DNA from: Pseudomonadota bacterium
GTDB lineage: Bacteria > Pseudomonadota > Gammaproteobacteria > QQUJ01
DNA length: 64,000 nucleotides
Assembly: GCA_008501635.1 (NCBI GenBank)
Contig: QQUJ01000010.1
Coordinates: 62,001-126,000 of the forward strand
Direction: 5' to 3'
Shown piece after piece: positions 34,993 through 44,802 of the stretch (the first letter of the stretch is position 1; every line of letters begins with the position of its first letter). The position numbers and the translations under genes were made by a program. The notes beneath the pieces were generated by a model. The model was not told the DNA's origin and made no database searches. It saw only the letters and a program-made list of their open reading frames with translations.

Positions 34993-36003
34993 TCAGAGCG
35001 AACAGAAGACCAGACGTCCATCCTGCAGCCCATAGAGCAGTTCCAGGCGCCCGTCACTGTCGAAGTCACCGGCAAGGATCGCTGTGTTGATGGGATCGGG
35101 ATGCCGGGCCATGCGCCAGACCCGCAGCCCTTCGGAGGTCAGCCACACCTGATTTAGAATCAGACGCCCATCGGCGGGGATGATCAACTCGTGACGACCA
35201 TCGCGGTTGAGATCGGTGACCACCGCCATCGCCAGTTCGGACGATCCCGCGACGTGGTTGGAGAATCCTTCCATACGCCAGGTGGGCGTAAGCACCCCCT
35301 CGCCGTACCGGTAGATCTGCAGCACGCCACCGACGTGCGGCGTGATGACAACGGCGATCTCCGGTTTGCCATCGCCGTCCAGGTCGGGAAAACCGGCGGG
35401 ATTGAGCCAGCGAAACGGCGTACCGATGGGCGGGGTTTCAGCCAGCAGCTCGATCCTTTCACCGCGCACGCCAAATACCGCCAGGGCAGCCCCCTGGTCG
35501 AGATAGCTGCGCACCAGGACCAGCTCTTCACGGCCGTCGCCGTCCAGATCGACGATGCGCGGGTAGCGGTCTTCGAATACCGACTGTTCATCCAGGAGAT
35601 ATTCCAGGTTGCGTCCGTCGGCCATCTCAACGCGGAGCGTGGTGGCTTCGATCGCATCCCCCAATACGCCGTGACGATAGCGGTCGGTGGGCCCCGCCAG
35701 CCAGGCGCGACGGATATCGCGTTGGCCGGTGCTGATCAGGGTATCGGGGAGCGCATCGTCTGATGCCAGGGGTGGATCGGCGGGCCGCTCCATGGGCTCG
35801 AGGACCATCTGATTGCCGACTGCCTGCAAACGCCAGAACCGTCCGTCACCTTCACGCAATACTGCGCGGTTGAGTCCATCGCTGTAGAGCTGGGCTATTC
35901 CCTGAGGCAACGCGGGGCTCTCCGCACAGCTTGCCGCCGCGGCGTTGCCGCCGGCGAGTGCCAGCGCCAGAATCAACGCTCCCTGTCTTGCTGTGCTGCA
36001 CAT
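34993..36003 (-). CDS. Secreted FG-GAP/VCBS-repeat protein
   Basis: The protein has 336 residues with a signal peptide (about 1-23, LILALALAGGNAAAA). Four FG-GAP-type calcium-binding loops are visible: DLDGDGREE, DLDGDGKPE, DLNRDGRHE and DFDSDGRLE, spaced through the C-terminal two-thirds. The protein is probably a beta-propeller-like periplasmic or secreted protein binding calcium. Function unknown. It ends the minus-strand run that also holds ubiE, divergent from the gsp operon. Confidence 0.85.
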   Translation of the reverse strand: MCSTARQGALILALALAGGNAAAASCAESPALPQGIAQLYSDGLNRAVLREGDGRFWRLQAVGNQMVLEPMERPADPPLASDDALPDTLISTGQRDIRRAWLAGPTDRYRHGVLGDAIEATTLRVEMADGRNLEYLLDEQSVFEDRYPRIVDLDGDGREELVLVRSYLDQGAALAVFGVRGERIELLAETPPIGTPFRWLNPAGFPDLDGDGKPEIAVVITPHVGGVLQIYRYGEGVLTPTWRMEGFSNHVAGSSELAMAVVTDLNRDGRHELIIPADGRLILNQVWLTSEGLRVWRMARHPDPINTAILAGDFDSDGRLELLYGLQDGRLVFCSL

Positions 36004-36476
36004 GAGTTGAGCCTATCCGTCCGTCAGTAAAACCCGGTATGGGTAAGGTTTTCTTAAGTATTCAAGCCATTCTAGCGGGTTTCTAAGATGGATTCCCATT
36101 GATTCAGGGCGCAGGGCCTGTTTGCAACACCCGGACAGATTGAAGCTGGAGCAGGCGGCAGCGGAGGCGCAGAGTGGGTAGCGAAAGATGCGCGCAACTT
36201 GGTGAATCAGACCCCGATGGCGTGAAAAGCGCGGCGCCACGGCTCTACGAAACCGACCCTGATCGATCGGCCCGACGGAATCCGGCTGTGGATGCGCCCA
36301 CCAGGATCTGATGGAACCCGGCCGATTGGTAGGCGGCTGGATTCACTCCAAAAGGATTCATTGCCCAAAAAACCAATAGTTACGTGATAGACTTCCAGTA
36401 CTTATTTAGGTAAAAGTGGCACCTTAAACGAACCATATTCACCAAGAGGGAGAAGGGGCGGTCCCCGGTTGTTCCC
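36004..36476. other. Intergenic region upstream of gspC
   Basis: 473 bases between divergent genes. I found no supported small gene; short open frames are composition-driven. The gsp operon promoter must lie here. An AT-rich stretch at about 36380-36420 (TAGTTACGTG ... TTATTTAGGTAAAAG) is the most likely promoter location, but no canonical pair is present. There is a GGGAGAAGGGG purine stretch about 10-20 bases before the GTG start of gspC. Confidence 0.55.
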
Positions 36477-37373
36477 GTGGCTATCGCATTCAAATTTACT
36501 CCGGCGCTGAACGAGACGGCGGCACGGTGGACAGCCGTGCTGTTCGTAGTCGCCATTGCCGCGCTTGCCGCCGACCTCACCTGGAAGCTGATACCGGGCA
36601 CGGCCGAAACCGCAACGCAGGTATCGACTACGATTACAGGGCTGCAGCGAAACACGGGCCCTGACGCCCGACAACTCGCCGAAGAGGTGGCGGGGCGGCA
36701 TCTGTTTGGCATTGCCACCGCGCAACAGGCAACCGCCCCGGTTCGGCCCGTGCAGGCGCCGGACACGCGGTTGCGGCTGACGCTGCGCGGCGTTGTCGCT
36801 CACGATAATTCGCAACTGGCGCGCGCCATAGTTGCGGCTGCGGATGGTCAGGAGAACGCCTACGCCATCGGGCAGGAGATTCCGGGGGGGGTCACGGTCA
36901 GCGAAATCCGGGCTGACAGCATTCTTCTGGAACGCGCGGGGCGTTTCGAAGTGCTGCGTATGCCCAAGGAGAGTGTCGGTGACGTCGTTAACGAAGCGGC
37001 GAGTCCTGCGGGCGAGGCGGCTATGCTGCCGGGCAGTGATGCGCTGGGAGATTTGCGCACCCGTCCGTTGCGCGAAATACGCGATGCGCTGATCGCTGAT
37101 CCGGATGCGGTCAACCGGCTGCTGCGCGTGGTGCCGATACAGCAAGGCGACGAGTTCAAGGGTTTCAGGGTGATGGCCGGTAGTCAGACTCATCTGCTGG
37201 AGCGACTGGGTTTTCAGCGCGGGGATATCGTTACGGCCGTCAATGGCGTGCAGCTCGACAATCCCATCAAGGGCCTGGAGGCGATGCGTCAGATAACCGA
37301 GGCGCAATCCGCGTTGGAGATCACTGTGATGCGCAATGGTAATCCGCAGGTGCTGAATGTCTCATTGGATTGA
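36477..37373 (+). CDS. gspC: Type II secretion protein GspC
   Basis: The protein has 298 residues from a GTG start at 36477. One membrane anchor lies near residues 18-35 (AVLFVVAIAALAADLTWKL). The periplasmic homology-region domain follows (RGVVAHDNSQLARAIVAA, about 105-125), and the C-terminal PDZ-like domain (about 210-298) contains FQRGDIVTAVNGVQLDNP. GspC links the inner-membrane platform to the secretin GspD. It heads the gsp operon and ends 25 bases before gspD. Confidence 0.9.
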   Translation: MAIAFKFTPALNETAARWTAVLFVVAIAALAADLTWKLIPGTAETATQVSTTITGLQRNTGPDARQLAEEVAGRHLFGIATAQQATAPVRPVQAPDTRLRLTLRGVVAHDNSQLARAIVAAADGQENAYAIGQEIPGGVTVSEIRADSILLERAGRFEVLRMPKESVGDVVNEAASPAGEAAMLPGSDALGDLRTRPLREIRDALIADPDAVNRLLRVVPIQQGDEFKGFRVMAGSQTHLLERLGFQRGDIVTAVNGVQLDNPIKGLEAMRQITEAQSALEITVMRNGNPQVLNVSLD

Positions 37374-37398
37374 GAGGGCGTCGGAGCAAGTGACTGGA

Positions 37399-39387
37399 AT
37401 GTGCGTGAATCGATCGAAGGGCGTGTGGCGAGGAGTGCTCGCGTGCGTCGCTGCATGCCTGACGCTGTTGCCTCTGGTGATCTCCGCGGCGACCGTAACA
37501 CTCAACCTCAAGGATGCCGATATTCGCGCGCTGATCGGCACTGTCTCCGAAGTCACCGGCAAGAATTTCATTATTGATCCGCGCGTCAAGGGCAAGGTCA
37601 CCGTCATCTCATCCAAACCCATGGACGAGCAGGCGCTCTACCAGGCCTTCCTGTCGGTGTTGCAGGTACACGGGTTCTCAGCAGTGCCCAGCGGACGGGT
37701 CATCAAGATCATTCCCGACGTCTCCGCCCGGCAGACGGGTGTGCCGGTGGAAGGTGATGGTGACTCCGGAGGGGGTGATGAGCTGATCACGCGCATCATT
37801 CAGGTGGACAATGTGGGCGCCGCGAAACTGGTGCCGATCCTGCGGCCGTTGGTATCCCAGCAGAGCCATATTGCCGCCTATCCCGGTACCAACGTGCTGA
37901 TCATCACCGATCGGGCCACCAACATCGATCGGCTGATGAGCGTGGTGCAGCGCATTGATAAGGCCGGCGACGCCGAAATAGAGATGGTGCTGCTGAAGCA
38001 TGCTTCGGCAAGCGAGGTGGTGCGTACCCTGACCACGCTGTTGCGCAGCGAAGCCAAGGCCGGGGAGAAGGCGGGCGAGCTGCCGACGCTGGTCGCGGAC
38101 GAGCGGACCAACAGTGTGCTGGTGAGCGCCGATCAGCAGATGCGCAGGCAGCTGCGCAAGCTGATCGAAGAGCTGGACCGTCCGCTTGCCAGCGGCGGCA
38201 ACACCCAGGTTATCTATCTCCGCTACGCCAAAGCCAAGGATCTGGAGCCGGTGCTGAACGGTGTCGCCGCGGGTATCCAGGCAGAAAAGGCGGGCAAGGC
38301 GGCAACCCCCTCGAGCAATGAAGTGAAGATCCAGGCTCACGAGAGCACCAATGCATTGGTGGTGAATGCACCCCCGGACGTATTGCGGTCGTTGCGCGAC
38401 GTCATCCGGCGACTCGACATACGTCGAGCACAGGTGCTCGTTGAGGCGATCATCGCCGAGATCTCCACCGACAAATCGGAGCAGCTCGGCGTACAGTGGG
38501 TCATCGACGGATCGGGCGATGGCAGTGCGGTGGGTCTCATCAACTTTCAGGCGGCGGGGGTCTCCATCGCCGAAGCACTCACAAATCCACCAAGCATTGC
38601 CGGTGCGGCAGGAGCCAGCCTGGGGATAGGCAGTACCAGCGGCTCCAATGATTTTGCCGCCCTGCTCAGTGCGCTTTCCTCCGACGCAACGACCAACATC
38701 CTTTCGACGCCTTCCCTGGTCACGCTCGACAATGAGCAGGCCGAAATCGTCGTCGCGCAGAACGTGCCCTTTGTGACCGGTCAGTACACCAGCACCGGTT
38801 CCGGTGACAGCGCGACCAATCCTTTCCAGACCATTCAGCGCGAGGATGTGGGCATCATCCTGCGTGTCAAGCCGCAGATCAACGAAGGCAATGCGGTCAA
38901 GTTGGAGGTGGAGCAGGAGGTATCGAACGTTGCGGCCAGCTCTCAGCAGGCGTCGGATATCATTACCAACAAACGTGCGGTGAAGACCGCGGTGTTGGTC
39001 GACGATGGCCATATTCTGGTTCTGGGCGGTCTGGTCGATGACAATGTCACCGAGGTCGAGCAGAAGGTGCCGGGGCTGGGTGACATCCCGTTATTGGGGT
39101 GGCTCTTCAAGTCGAAGAAGACCACCAAGGTCAAACGCAATTTGATGGTTTTCCTCAAACCCACCATTCTCCGCAGCGCCCAGGATGGAATCCAGGCAAC
39201 AGGTGGCAAGTACACGGCGCTGCGCGACGGCCAGCTGGAGCTGCGCAAGAAAGTGGCGGGTGTGCTTGGTAACCAGGAGGTGCCGGTGCTGCCCGTGGCG
39301 GAAAGCCTGATCCTGGCTCTGCCGCCGCCTTTTGAAGAGACCGCTCCTACCGCCTTCGCCCCGCCCGCTCATGAAAGCACCCAGTGA
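37399..39387 (+). CDS. gspD: Type II secretion secretin GspD
   Basis: I chose the ATG at 37399 (662 residues); a start 14 codons earlier would overlap gspC. The signal peptide ends near AATVTLN. N0-N3 domains ([57 protein letters not shown]) are followed by the secretin domain with [11 protein letters not shown], the inner-gate VPFVTGQYT, and [17 protein letters not shown] near the end. It forms the outer-membrane channel. It overlaps gspE by 17 bases. No pilotin gene was identified in the cluster. Confidence 0.95.
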   Translation: MCVNRSKGVWRGVLACVAACLTLLPLVISAATVTLNLKDADIRALIGTVSEVTGKNFIIDPRVKGKVTVISSKPMDEQALYQAFLSVLQVHGFSAVPSGRVIKIIPDVSARQTGVPVEGDGDSGGGDELITRIIQVDNVGAAKLVPILRPLVSQQSHIAAYPGTNVLIITDRATNIDRLMSVVQRIDKAGDAEIEMVLLKHASASEVVRTLTTLLRSEAKAGEKAGELPTLVADERTNSVLVSADQQMRRQLRKLIEELDRPLASGGNTQVIYLRYAKAKDLEPVLNGVAAGIQAEKAGKAATPSSNEVKIQAHESTNALVVNAPPDVLRSLRDVIRRLDIRRAQVLVEAIIAEISTDKSEQLGVQWVIDGSGDGSAVGLINFQAAGVSIAEALTNPPSIAGAAGASLGIGSTSGSNDFAALLSALSSDATTNILSTPSLVTLDNEQAEIVVAQNVPFVTGQYTSTGSGDSATNPFQTIQREDVGIILRVKPQINEGNAVKLEVEQEVSNVAASSQQASDIITNKRAVKTAVLVDDGHILVLGGLVDDNVTEVEQKVPGLGDIPLLGWLFKSKKTTKVKRNLMVFLKPTILRSAQDGIQATGGKYTALRDGQLELRKKVAGVLGNQEVPVLPVAESLILALPPPFEETAPTAFAPPAHESTQ

Positions 39388-40894
39388 CAGCGCGGACAGT
39401 GTCGCCGAGATTCCGGTAGCGCAACGCTCAACCCGGTTGCCTTTCGGTTTCGCCAAGCGTTTCGGCGTCATCTGTGCCGGACTGAACGAAGAGACGGCGC
39501 TGCTTTTTCACAAACCGGGTGTCAGCGTGCAGGCGCTCAACGAGGCACGTCGTTACCTCGGCCGCCCACTCGAATTGCAGCCGCTCACCGATGAAGCCTT
39601 TGAGCGGCGTCTGCGTGAACTCTACGAGAGTGATCGCAACCAGGCGATGCTCGCCATGGAAGACATCGGCGAAGGCGACGATCTGCTGAGTATCGCCCAG
39701 CATCTGCCGGAACCCGAGGATCTTCTCGAAAGCGAAGACGACGCACCCATCATCCGTCTCATCAATGCGCTGCTGACCGAGGCGATCAAGGAGAACGCTT
39801 CCGATATTCACGTCGAACCCTACGAAGATCGACTCGTGGTGCGGATGCGTGTCGATGGCGTGCTGCGCGAAGTGCTCGCGCCGCGCCGGGTGCTGGCGCC
39901 CCTGCTGGTCTCGCGCATCAAGGTGATGGCGAAGCTCGATATCGCCGAGAAACGTTTGCCGCAGGATGGGCGCATATCGTTGCGCATCGCCGGACGGCCT
40001 GTGGATGTACGTGTTTCGACGCTGCCCACCGGACATGGTGAGCGCGTGGTGTTGCGGTTGCTCGACAAGCAGGCGGGAAGGCTTGATCTTGCGCAACTCG
40101 GCATGTCAGCCAAGGCGATGCACACCATCGATCAGTTGATTCACAAACCAAACGGCATACTGTTGGTTACCGGGCCCACCGGCAGCGGCAAGACGACCAC
40201 GCTCTACGCCGGGCTGACGCGGCTCAACGATCGCGTGCGCAACATAATGACCGTCGAGGATCCTATCGAGTACTACCTCGATGGCGTCAGCCAGACCCAC
40301 GTCAACACGCGTATCGATATGAGCTTTGCGCGCGGTTTGCGCGCCATACTGCGTCAGGATCCCGATGTGGTGATGGTGGGCGAGATCCGCGATCTCGAAA
40401 CGGCACAGATCGCGGTTCAGGCCAGTCTCACCGGGCACCTGGTGCTCTCTACGTTGCACACCAACAGCGCGGTAGGCGCGGTAACGCGACTGCGCGATAT
40501 GGGCGTTGAACCTTTCCTGCTGTCGTCGAGCCTGATCGGGGTCCTCGCGCAGCGTTTGGTGCGTCTGCTTTGCCCGCAATGCAAAGAAGCCTATGCGCCG
40601 CTGGAGTCGGAAAAACGCGCCATGGGTTTGCCGCCGGATGAACCGGCGACGCTATATCGCGCGGTGGGTTGTGACGCCTGCAACGGCCAGGGATATCGGG
40701 GCCGCACCGGCATTTATGAACTGATACCCGTGGATGACCGGTTACGCACGATGATCCATGACGGCGCCGGCGAGCAGGCGCTTGAGCAGTATGCGCGCAA
40801 GTTGTCGCCCAGCATCCGCCAGGATGGGTTGCGACGTATCGTGGCGGGCGACACCTCTACCGAAGAGGTGATCCGTGTGACGCGCGAGGAGTAG
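39371..40894 (+). CDS. gspE: Type II secretion ATPase GspE
   Basis: I chose the ATG at 39371, inside the gspD end, giving 507 residues. Walker A is GPTGSGKT (268-275), the Asp box is [12 protein letters not shown], Walker B lies around [17 protein letters not shown], and the His box is [15 protein letters not shown] zinc site follows with C401-x2-C404 (CPQC) and C435-x2-C438 (CDAC), then [14 protein letters not shown]. Cytoplasmic; it powers pseudopilus assembly through GspL and GspF. Confidence 0.96.
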   Translation: MKAPSDSADSVAEIPVAQRSTRLPFGFAKRFGVICAGLNEETALLFHKPGVSVQALNEARRYLGRPLELQPLTDEAFERRLRELYESDRNQAMLAMEDIGEGDDLLSIAQHLPEPEDLLESEDDAPIIRLINALLTEAIKENASDIHVEPYEDRLVVRMRVDGVLREVLAPRRVLAPLLVSRIKVMAKLDIAEKRLPQDGRISLRIAGRPVDVRVSTLPTGHGERVVLRLLDKQAGRLDLAQLGMSAKAMHTIDQLIHKPNGILLVTGPTGSGKTTTLYAGLTRLNDRVRNIMTVEDPIEYYLDGVSQTHVNTRIDMSFARGLRAILRQDPDVVMVGEIRDLETAQIAVQASLTGHLVLSTLHTNSAVGAVTRLRDMGVEPFLLSSSLIGVLAQRLVRLLCPQCKEAYAPLESEKRAMGLPPDEPATLYRAVGCDACNGQGYRGRTGIYELIPVDDRLRTMIHDGAGEQALEQYARKLSPSIRQDGLRRIVAGDTSTEEVIRVTREE

Positions 40895-40910
40895 GGCAGC
40901 AGGGTCGATC

Positions 40911-42128
40911 ATGGGCGCTTTCGAATTTGTCGCTTTGGATGAGCAGGGTCGTCAGCGCAAAGGTATGCGCGAGGCGGATACGGCGCGCCAGATCCGGCAA
41001 CAGTTGCGCGATGCGCGCTGGACACCGCTCGAAGTGCATGAGATCGCGCAGCGCGAGGGCGGTAGCCGGGAAAGGCGGTTTGTCGGGCTGCGGGGTATCA
41101 GTTCCACCGATCTCGCCTTGCTGACCCGGCAACTGGCCACGCTGGTACGTTCCGCGCTGCCGGTAGAGGAGGCGTTGCAGGCTGTGGCGCGGCAGACCGA
41201 GAAATCGCGCATCAAGGCGATACTGCTGGCGGTGCGCGCCAAGGTGACCGAGGGGCACTCGCTCGCTTCCGGTTTGCAGTCGTTCCCGCGGGTTTTCCCG
41301 GAACTGTTTCGTGCCACCGTTGCGGCCGGGGAACAATCGGGTCATCTCGATACCGTGCTCGAACGTCTCGCGGATTACACGGAAAGGCGTCAGATCCTGC
41401 GCCAAAAGATGGGGCTGGCGCTTTTCTACCCGATTCTGCTGACGGTGATGGCTTTCCTGATCACGGGTCTGTTGCTTGCTTTCGTGGTACCCGAAGTGGT
41501 GCAGGTCTTTGCCGACATCGGTCAACAGCTGCCGCCGCTCACACGTGCTTTGATTGCGATCAGTGAGTTTCTCCAGGCCAATGGTCTGTTGATGCTGGTA
41601 CTGGGTGCCGGCTTGGTGGCGCTGTGGTTCTGGTTGCTGCGTCGCGAGCCTGTGCGCCTATTTGCTCATCGTTTGTTGCTGCGCATGCCACTGCTCGCCA
41701 AGTTGGTGCGAGGTTCCAACGCGGCGCGGTTTGCGCGCACCTTCAGCATCCTCATGGGCAGCGGTGTACCGGTGCTGGAGGCGTTGCGCATTTCAGCGCA
41801 GGTGCTGGCCAATCTGCCGATGCGCCACGCCGTGCTGCAGGTCGCGGATCGTGTGCGCGAGGGAAGCAGCATCCATTCCGCTCTGGAGAAAATCGGGCAT
41901 TTCCCACCTATGGTCATTCATCTTATCGCCAGTGGTGAGGCGAGCGGTAATCTGGAGGAGATGCTGGAGCGCGCCGCCAGCAATCAGGAACGCGAACTGG
42001 AAACGTTCACTGCGGCATTGCTGGGACTTTTCGAACCCTTGCTGATCCTGTTGATGGGAGGGCTGGTGCTGCTCATTGTCGTGGCCATCCTGCTTCCTGT
42101 CTTCGATCTCAATCAGCTGGTTCGCTAA
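40911..42128 (+). CDS. gspF: Type II secretion inner-membrane protein GspF
   Basis: The protein has 405 residues. Two related GspF domains (about 70-190 and 275-395) each start with a LTRQLATLVRSALPVEEALQ- or ARTFSILMGSGVPVLEAL-type segment; three membrane helices lie at about 170-200, 220-245 and 375-400. It couples GspE movement to the pilus base. It is followed by a convergent rhombosortase gene; gspG resumes about 680 bases downstream. Confidence 0.95.
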   Translation: MGAFEFVALDEQGRQRKGMREADTARQIRQQLRDARWTPLEVHEIAQREGGSRERRFVGLRGISSTDLALLTRQLATLVRSALPVEEALQAVARQTEKSRIKAILLAVRAKVTEGHSLASGLQSFPRVFPELFRATVAAGEQSGHLDTVLERLADYTERRQILRQKMGLALFYPILLTVMAFLITGLLLAFVVPEVVQVFADIGQQLPPLTRALIAISEFLQANGLLMLVLGAGLVALWFWLLRREPVRLFAHRLLLRMPLLAKLVRGSNAARFARTFSILMGSGVPVLEALRISAQVLANLPMRHAVLQVADRVREGSSIHSALEKIGHFPPMVIHLIASGEASGNLEEMLERAASNQERELETFTAALLGLFEPLLILLMGGLVLLIVVAILLPVFDLNQLVR

Positions 42129-42135
42129 CCGACGG

Positions 42136-42744
42136 TTACCGGTGCCGCGGGCACGTGTACCAGTTCCTGACCTGGCGATAGACCAGCCAACCGAACACGC
42201 CACCGACCGCCCCATAAAGATGGGCATCGACAACCACCGCGTATCCGATCAGGTTCTGGGTCGATAACGAAGGCCCGATCAGCTGTTCGCCGAGCAGCTT
42301 GACAATGATCAGCATGCCGATAATCCCGCGCCAGCGCCTCTGATGAGACGGCAAACCCAGCGCACCTCCCAATAGCAGCCCATGGAGCACACCGGACAAT
42401 CCGCTGTACCACTGCACCTCGGGGTTGAACAGCCAAAGACCGAGACTGCAGGCCGCTGCCGCGCCGCAGAGAATGGCAACACCCTTGATACCCCGCAGGC
42501 CGGCTCCCACGAGCGGAGCGCACAGCACCAAACCGATCAGGTTCAGCGCAAGGTGAGTGCTGTTGAGGTGCACCAGGTGCCCGGTCAACCCGCGCCACCA
42601 TTCACCGTTACCGATCGCCGTGCGGTCGTAGCGCAGCAGCCCCTGCGTGACATCGCCAAAGCTGGCTAATGCCAGTACCGCTGCAGCGAGTGTCAGCGGC
42701 AGGGCATGGTCGATCAGCAGGCTGAAGTGAGCTTTTTTCCTCAT
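42136..42744 (-). CDS. rrtA: Rhombosortase-type intramembrane serine protease
   Basis: I chose the ATG at 42744 (202 residues); an upstream frame overlaps antisense sequence of gspG. About six membrane segments are present. The rhomboid catalytic pair is S117 in YSGLSGVLHG and H175 in VDAHLYGAVGG; the family hallmark EWWRGLTGHLVHLNSTHLAL is at about 48-67. Rhombosortases process GlyGly-CTERM proteins after type II secretion. The gene lies on the minus strand between gspF and gspG, ending 7 bases after gspF and overlapped by nothing on the sense strand. No GlyGly-CTERM substrate was seen in this window. Confidence 0.85.
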   Translation of the reverse strand: MRKKAHFSLLIDHALPLTLAAAVLALASFGDVTQGLLRYDRTAIGNGEWWRGLTGHLVHLNSTHLALNLIGLVLCAPLVGAGLRGIKGVAILCGAAAACSLGLWLFNPEVQWYSGLSGVLHGLLLGGALGLPSHQRRWRGIIGMLIIVKLLGEQLIGPSLSTQNLIGYAVVVDAHLYGAVGGVFGWLVYRQVRNWYTCPRHR

Positions 42745-42804
42745 TAATGGCTTTAGGGTATCTGCTAATATGCTGGGCAACGTAACCAGCCATGGATCGC
42801 GCCA

Positions 42805-43251
42805 ATGTTGTCTGATCTGCATACCTCGGATCTACACCGCAATCGCCAATGCACCGGATTCACACTGATCGAGGTGATGGTGGTGATCGTCATTCTCGGT
42901 ATTCTTGCAGCACTGGTGGTGCCGCGCATCATGGACCAGCCCGACAAGGCGCGCATCACCAAGGCGCAGGCGGATATCCGCGCTCTCGATAGCGCCTTGA
43001 AAATGTATAAACTCGACAATTTTCAGTACCCCAGCACTGACCAGGGTCTGCAGGCACTGGTGGAGAAACCGGAATCCTCTCCGGAACCCAAGAACTGGAA
43101 ACAGGGTGGATACGTTGATCGGCTGCGCGACGATCCCTGGGGTAATGCCTATCAGTTTCTGAGCCCTGGCAGCCGCAGCGAGATAGATATTTTTTCCCTG
43201 GGTCCCGATGGTCGGCCAAGTGAAGACGATATTGGCAATTGGCAGCTCTGA
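42805..43251 (+). CDS. gspG: Major pseudopilin GspG
   Basis: The protein has 148 residues. The prepilin signal is cut after the G in CTG|FTLIEVMVVIVILGILAA, with the methylated Phe at +1 and Glu5. The C-terminal part has DDPWGNAYQF and FSLGPDGRPSEDDIGNW, the calcium-binding loop of GspG. It builds the pseudopilus. The start overlaps the rhombosortase promoter region, and the RNA start for gspG-N may therefore be separate from gspC-F. Confidence 0.95.
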   Translation: MLSDLHTSDLHRNRQCTGFTLIEVMVVIVILGILAALVVPRIMDQPDKARITKAQADIRALDSALKMYKLDNFQYPSTDQGLQALVEKPESSPEPKNWKQGGYVDRLRDDPWGNAYQFLSPGSRSEIDIFSLGPDGRPSEDDIGNWQL

Positions 43252-43295
43252 CACACGCCGGTTCACCTGCGGTGGTCGATTTGCCACCTAGCCTT

Positions 43296-43817
43296 ATGCA
43301 GCGCCCCCCACCAAAAGCATCGAGTGGTTTCACCCTGATCGAGGTGCTGGTCGTTTTGCTGATCATTGGCCTGACGGTCGGCTTCGTGACGCTATCCATT
43401 GGCACGGGAGGCGCGGCGCGCCAGACCGAGGAGGAGGCGCGGCGACTCGCGGCGCTCATCGAACTGGCTCGGGAAGAGGCGGTGCTGCGGTCACAGGAAC
43501 TGGCGATCGAGTTCCGTCGCGACGGATACCGGTTTTTGCAACTTACGGAAGAGAAGTGGTTGCCGTTGGGTGATGACGAACTGTTGCGTCAACGCATGTT
43601 GCCATCCGGTGTCGAACTGGTGTTGGAGTTGGAAGACGATGAGGTGGTGCTCGGCGCGGAGCCCGAGAAGGAGACGCCCCATGTATTTCTGCTCTCCAGT
43701 GGCGAGTCGAGTCCCTTCGTCGTGACCTTGGCCACTTCGGACCAATCGGTGCTGTGGCGCGTGGCCGGCCGGGAAGACACGGCGGTGACGCTGACGCGGA
43801 TGGCGGGTGATGGTTAA
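43296..43817 (+). CDS. gspH: Minor pseudopilin GspH
   Basis: I chose the ATG at 43296 (173 residues) because it gives a normal short leader before SSG|FTLIEVLVVLLIIGL. The body is rich in acidic residues and has the EEARRLAALIELAREEAVLR helix typical of GspH. It sits near the pseudopilus tip. It ends 8 bases after gspI begins. Confidence 0.9.
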   Translation: MQRPPPKASSGFTLIEVLVVLLIIGLTVGFVTLSIGTGGAARQTEEEARRLAALIELAREEAVLRSQELAIEFRRDGYRFLQLTEEKWLPLGDDELLRQRMLPSGVELVLELEDDEVVLGAEPEKETPHVFLLSSGESSPFVVTLATSDQSVLWRVAGREDTAVTLTRMAGDG

Positions 43818-44190
43818 ACGACGGGTTGAGGGTTTTACGCTGCTTGAAGTGCTGGTTGCGTTTGCGTTGCTCGCAGTGGCGCTCGGCGCGCTGATCGCCG
43901 GCGTTGGCAAAACCACCGACAATGCAGCACGCTTGCGCGACAAGACCTTTGCCCATTGGGTGGCGCTCAACAAGATCACCGAGCAGCAGCTGAGCGGCGC
44001 CTTTCCGCGTATCGCGATTTCCAAAGGCACCGTCGTTCTGGCGGAACGCGAATGGCATTGGACGCTCACAATCGCCGGTACCCCGGATCAGGATTTGCGC
44101 CGCGCCGAAGTGGAGGTGCGCCAGGAATCGGCCGATCAACCGGTGGTGGCGACCGCGGTGGGTTTCATCGGACGCTATGGTGGCCAATGA
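43810..44190 (+). CDS. gspI: Minor pseudopilin GspI
   Basis: The protein has 126 residues from the ATG at 43810. A short leader ends in EG, followed by FTLLEVLVAFALLAVALGAL. The rest matches GspI with LRDKTFAHWVALNKITEQQL. GspI starts the tip complex with GspJ and GspK. It overlaps gspH by 8 bases and gspJ by 4. Confidence 0.92.
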   Translation: MVKRRVEGFTLLEVLVAFALLAVALGALIAGVGKTTDNAARLRDKTFAHWVALNKITEQQLSGAFPRIAISKGTVVLAEREWHWTLTIAGTPDQDLRRAEVEVRQESADQPVVATAVGFIGRYGGQ

Positions 44191-44801
44191 AGCGCGTATC
44201 ATCGCCGCAGACGACGGGATTCACGCTACTGGAGCTGCTGGTGGCCATGGCCGTCTTCGCGGTCCTGGCGCTGATCGCCTACCAGGGTTTGAATGCAGTG
44301 CTGGCCAATCGTGCCGCTATCGAACAGCATGCCGATCGCTTGCGCGCGGTCCAGACGGCGTGGCTGATCATCGGCAGAGATATCCAGCAGGCCTCCCCGC
44401 GCTGGGTGCGGGACGAACTGGGCGGCGAGTTGGGGCCGCTCAAGGGCGGCGAGGGGTTCATTCCCTTGCTGGAGTTCACGCGCGCCGGCTATCGCAACCC
44501 GGCGGGTGTGCAACGCAGCACGTTGCAGCGTGTCGCCTATCAGTTGAAGCTCAACGAATTGAGCCGCTGGCGTTGGCGGGCACTGGATCGTGCCCAGGAC
44601 AGCCAGCCGCTCGAGCGGGTGTTGCTTGCCGGGGTGCGCAACGTCGCCCTGCGTTTTCTCGATGAGTCACGCGAGTGGCAAAGCACCTGGCCACCACCCA
44701 ATCGCGACAGTGCCGATGCACGGTTGCCACGGGCCATCGAAGTGACACTGGAACTGGAGGATTGGGGGCGGATCACACGACTGTTCGCCCTGCCGGGCTG
44801 A
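44187..44801 (+). CDS. gspJ: Minor pseudopilin GspJ
   Basis: I chose the ATG at 44187 (204 residues), overlapping the gspI stop by 4 bases. The prepilin leader ends TTG|FTLLELLVAMAVFAVLALIA, followed by YQGLNAVLANRAAIEQHADR and a C-terminal beta domain with RLPRAIEVTLELEDWGRI. It forms the tip complex with GspI and GspK. Confidence 0.92.
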   Translation: MKRVSSPQTTGFTLLELLVAMAVFAVLALIAYQGLNAVLANRAAIEQHADRLRAVQTAWLIIGRDIQQASPRWVRDELGGELGPLKGGEGFIPLLEFTRAGYRNPAGVQRSTLQRVAYQLKLNELSRWRWRALDRAQDSQPLERVLLAGVRNVALRFLDESREWQSTWPPPNRDSADARLPRAIEVTLELEDWGRITRLFALPG

Positions 44802-44802
44802 T

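Noticed and set aside
36013-36240. 75-residue minus-strand open frame upstream of gspC
   Set aside because: No ribosome site, no recognisable features, and random-looking composition.
37678-39012. 444-residue minus-strand frame opposite gspD
   Set aside because: Shadow of the secretin gene.
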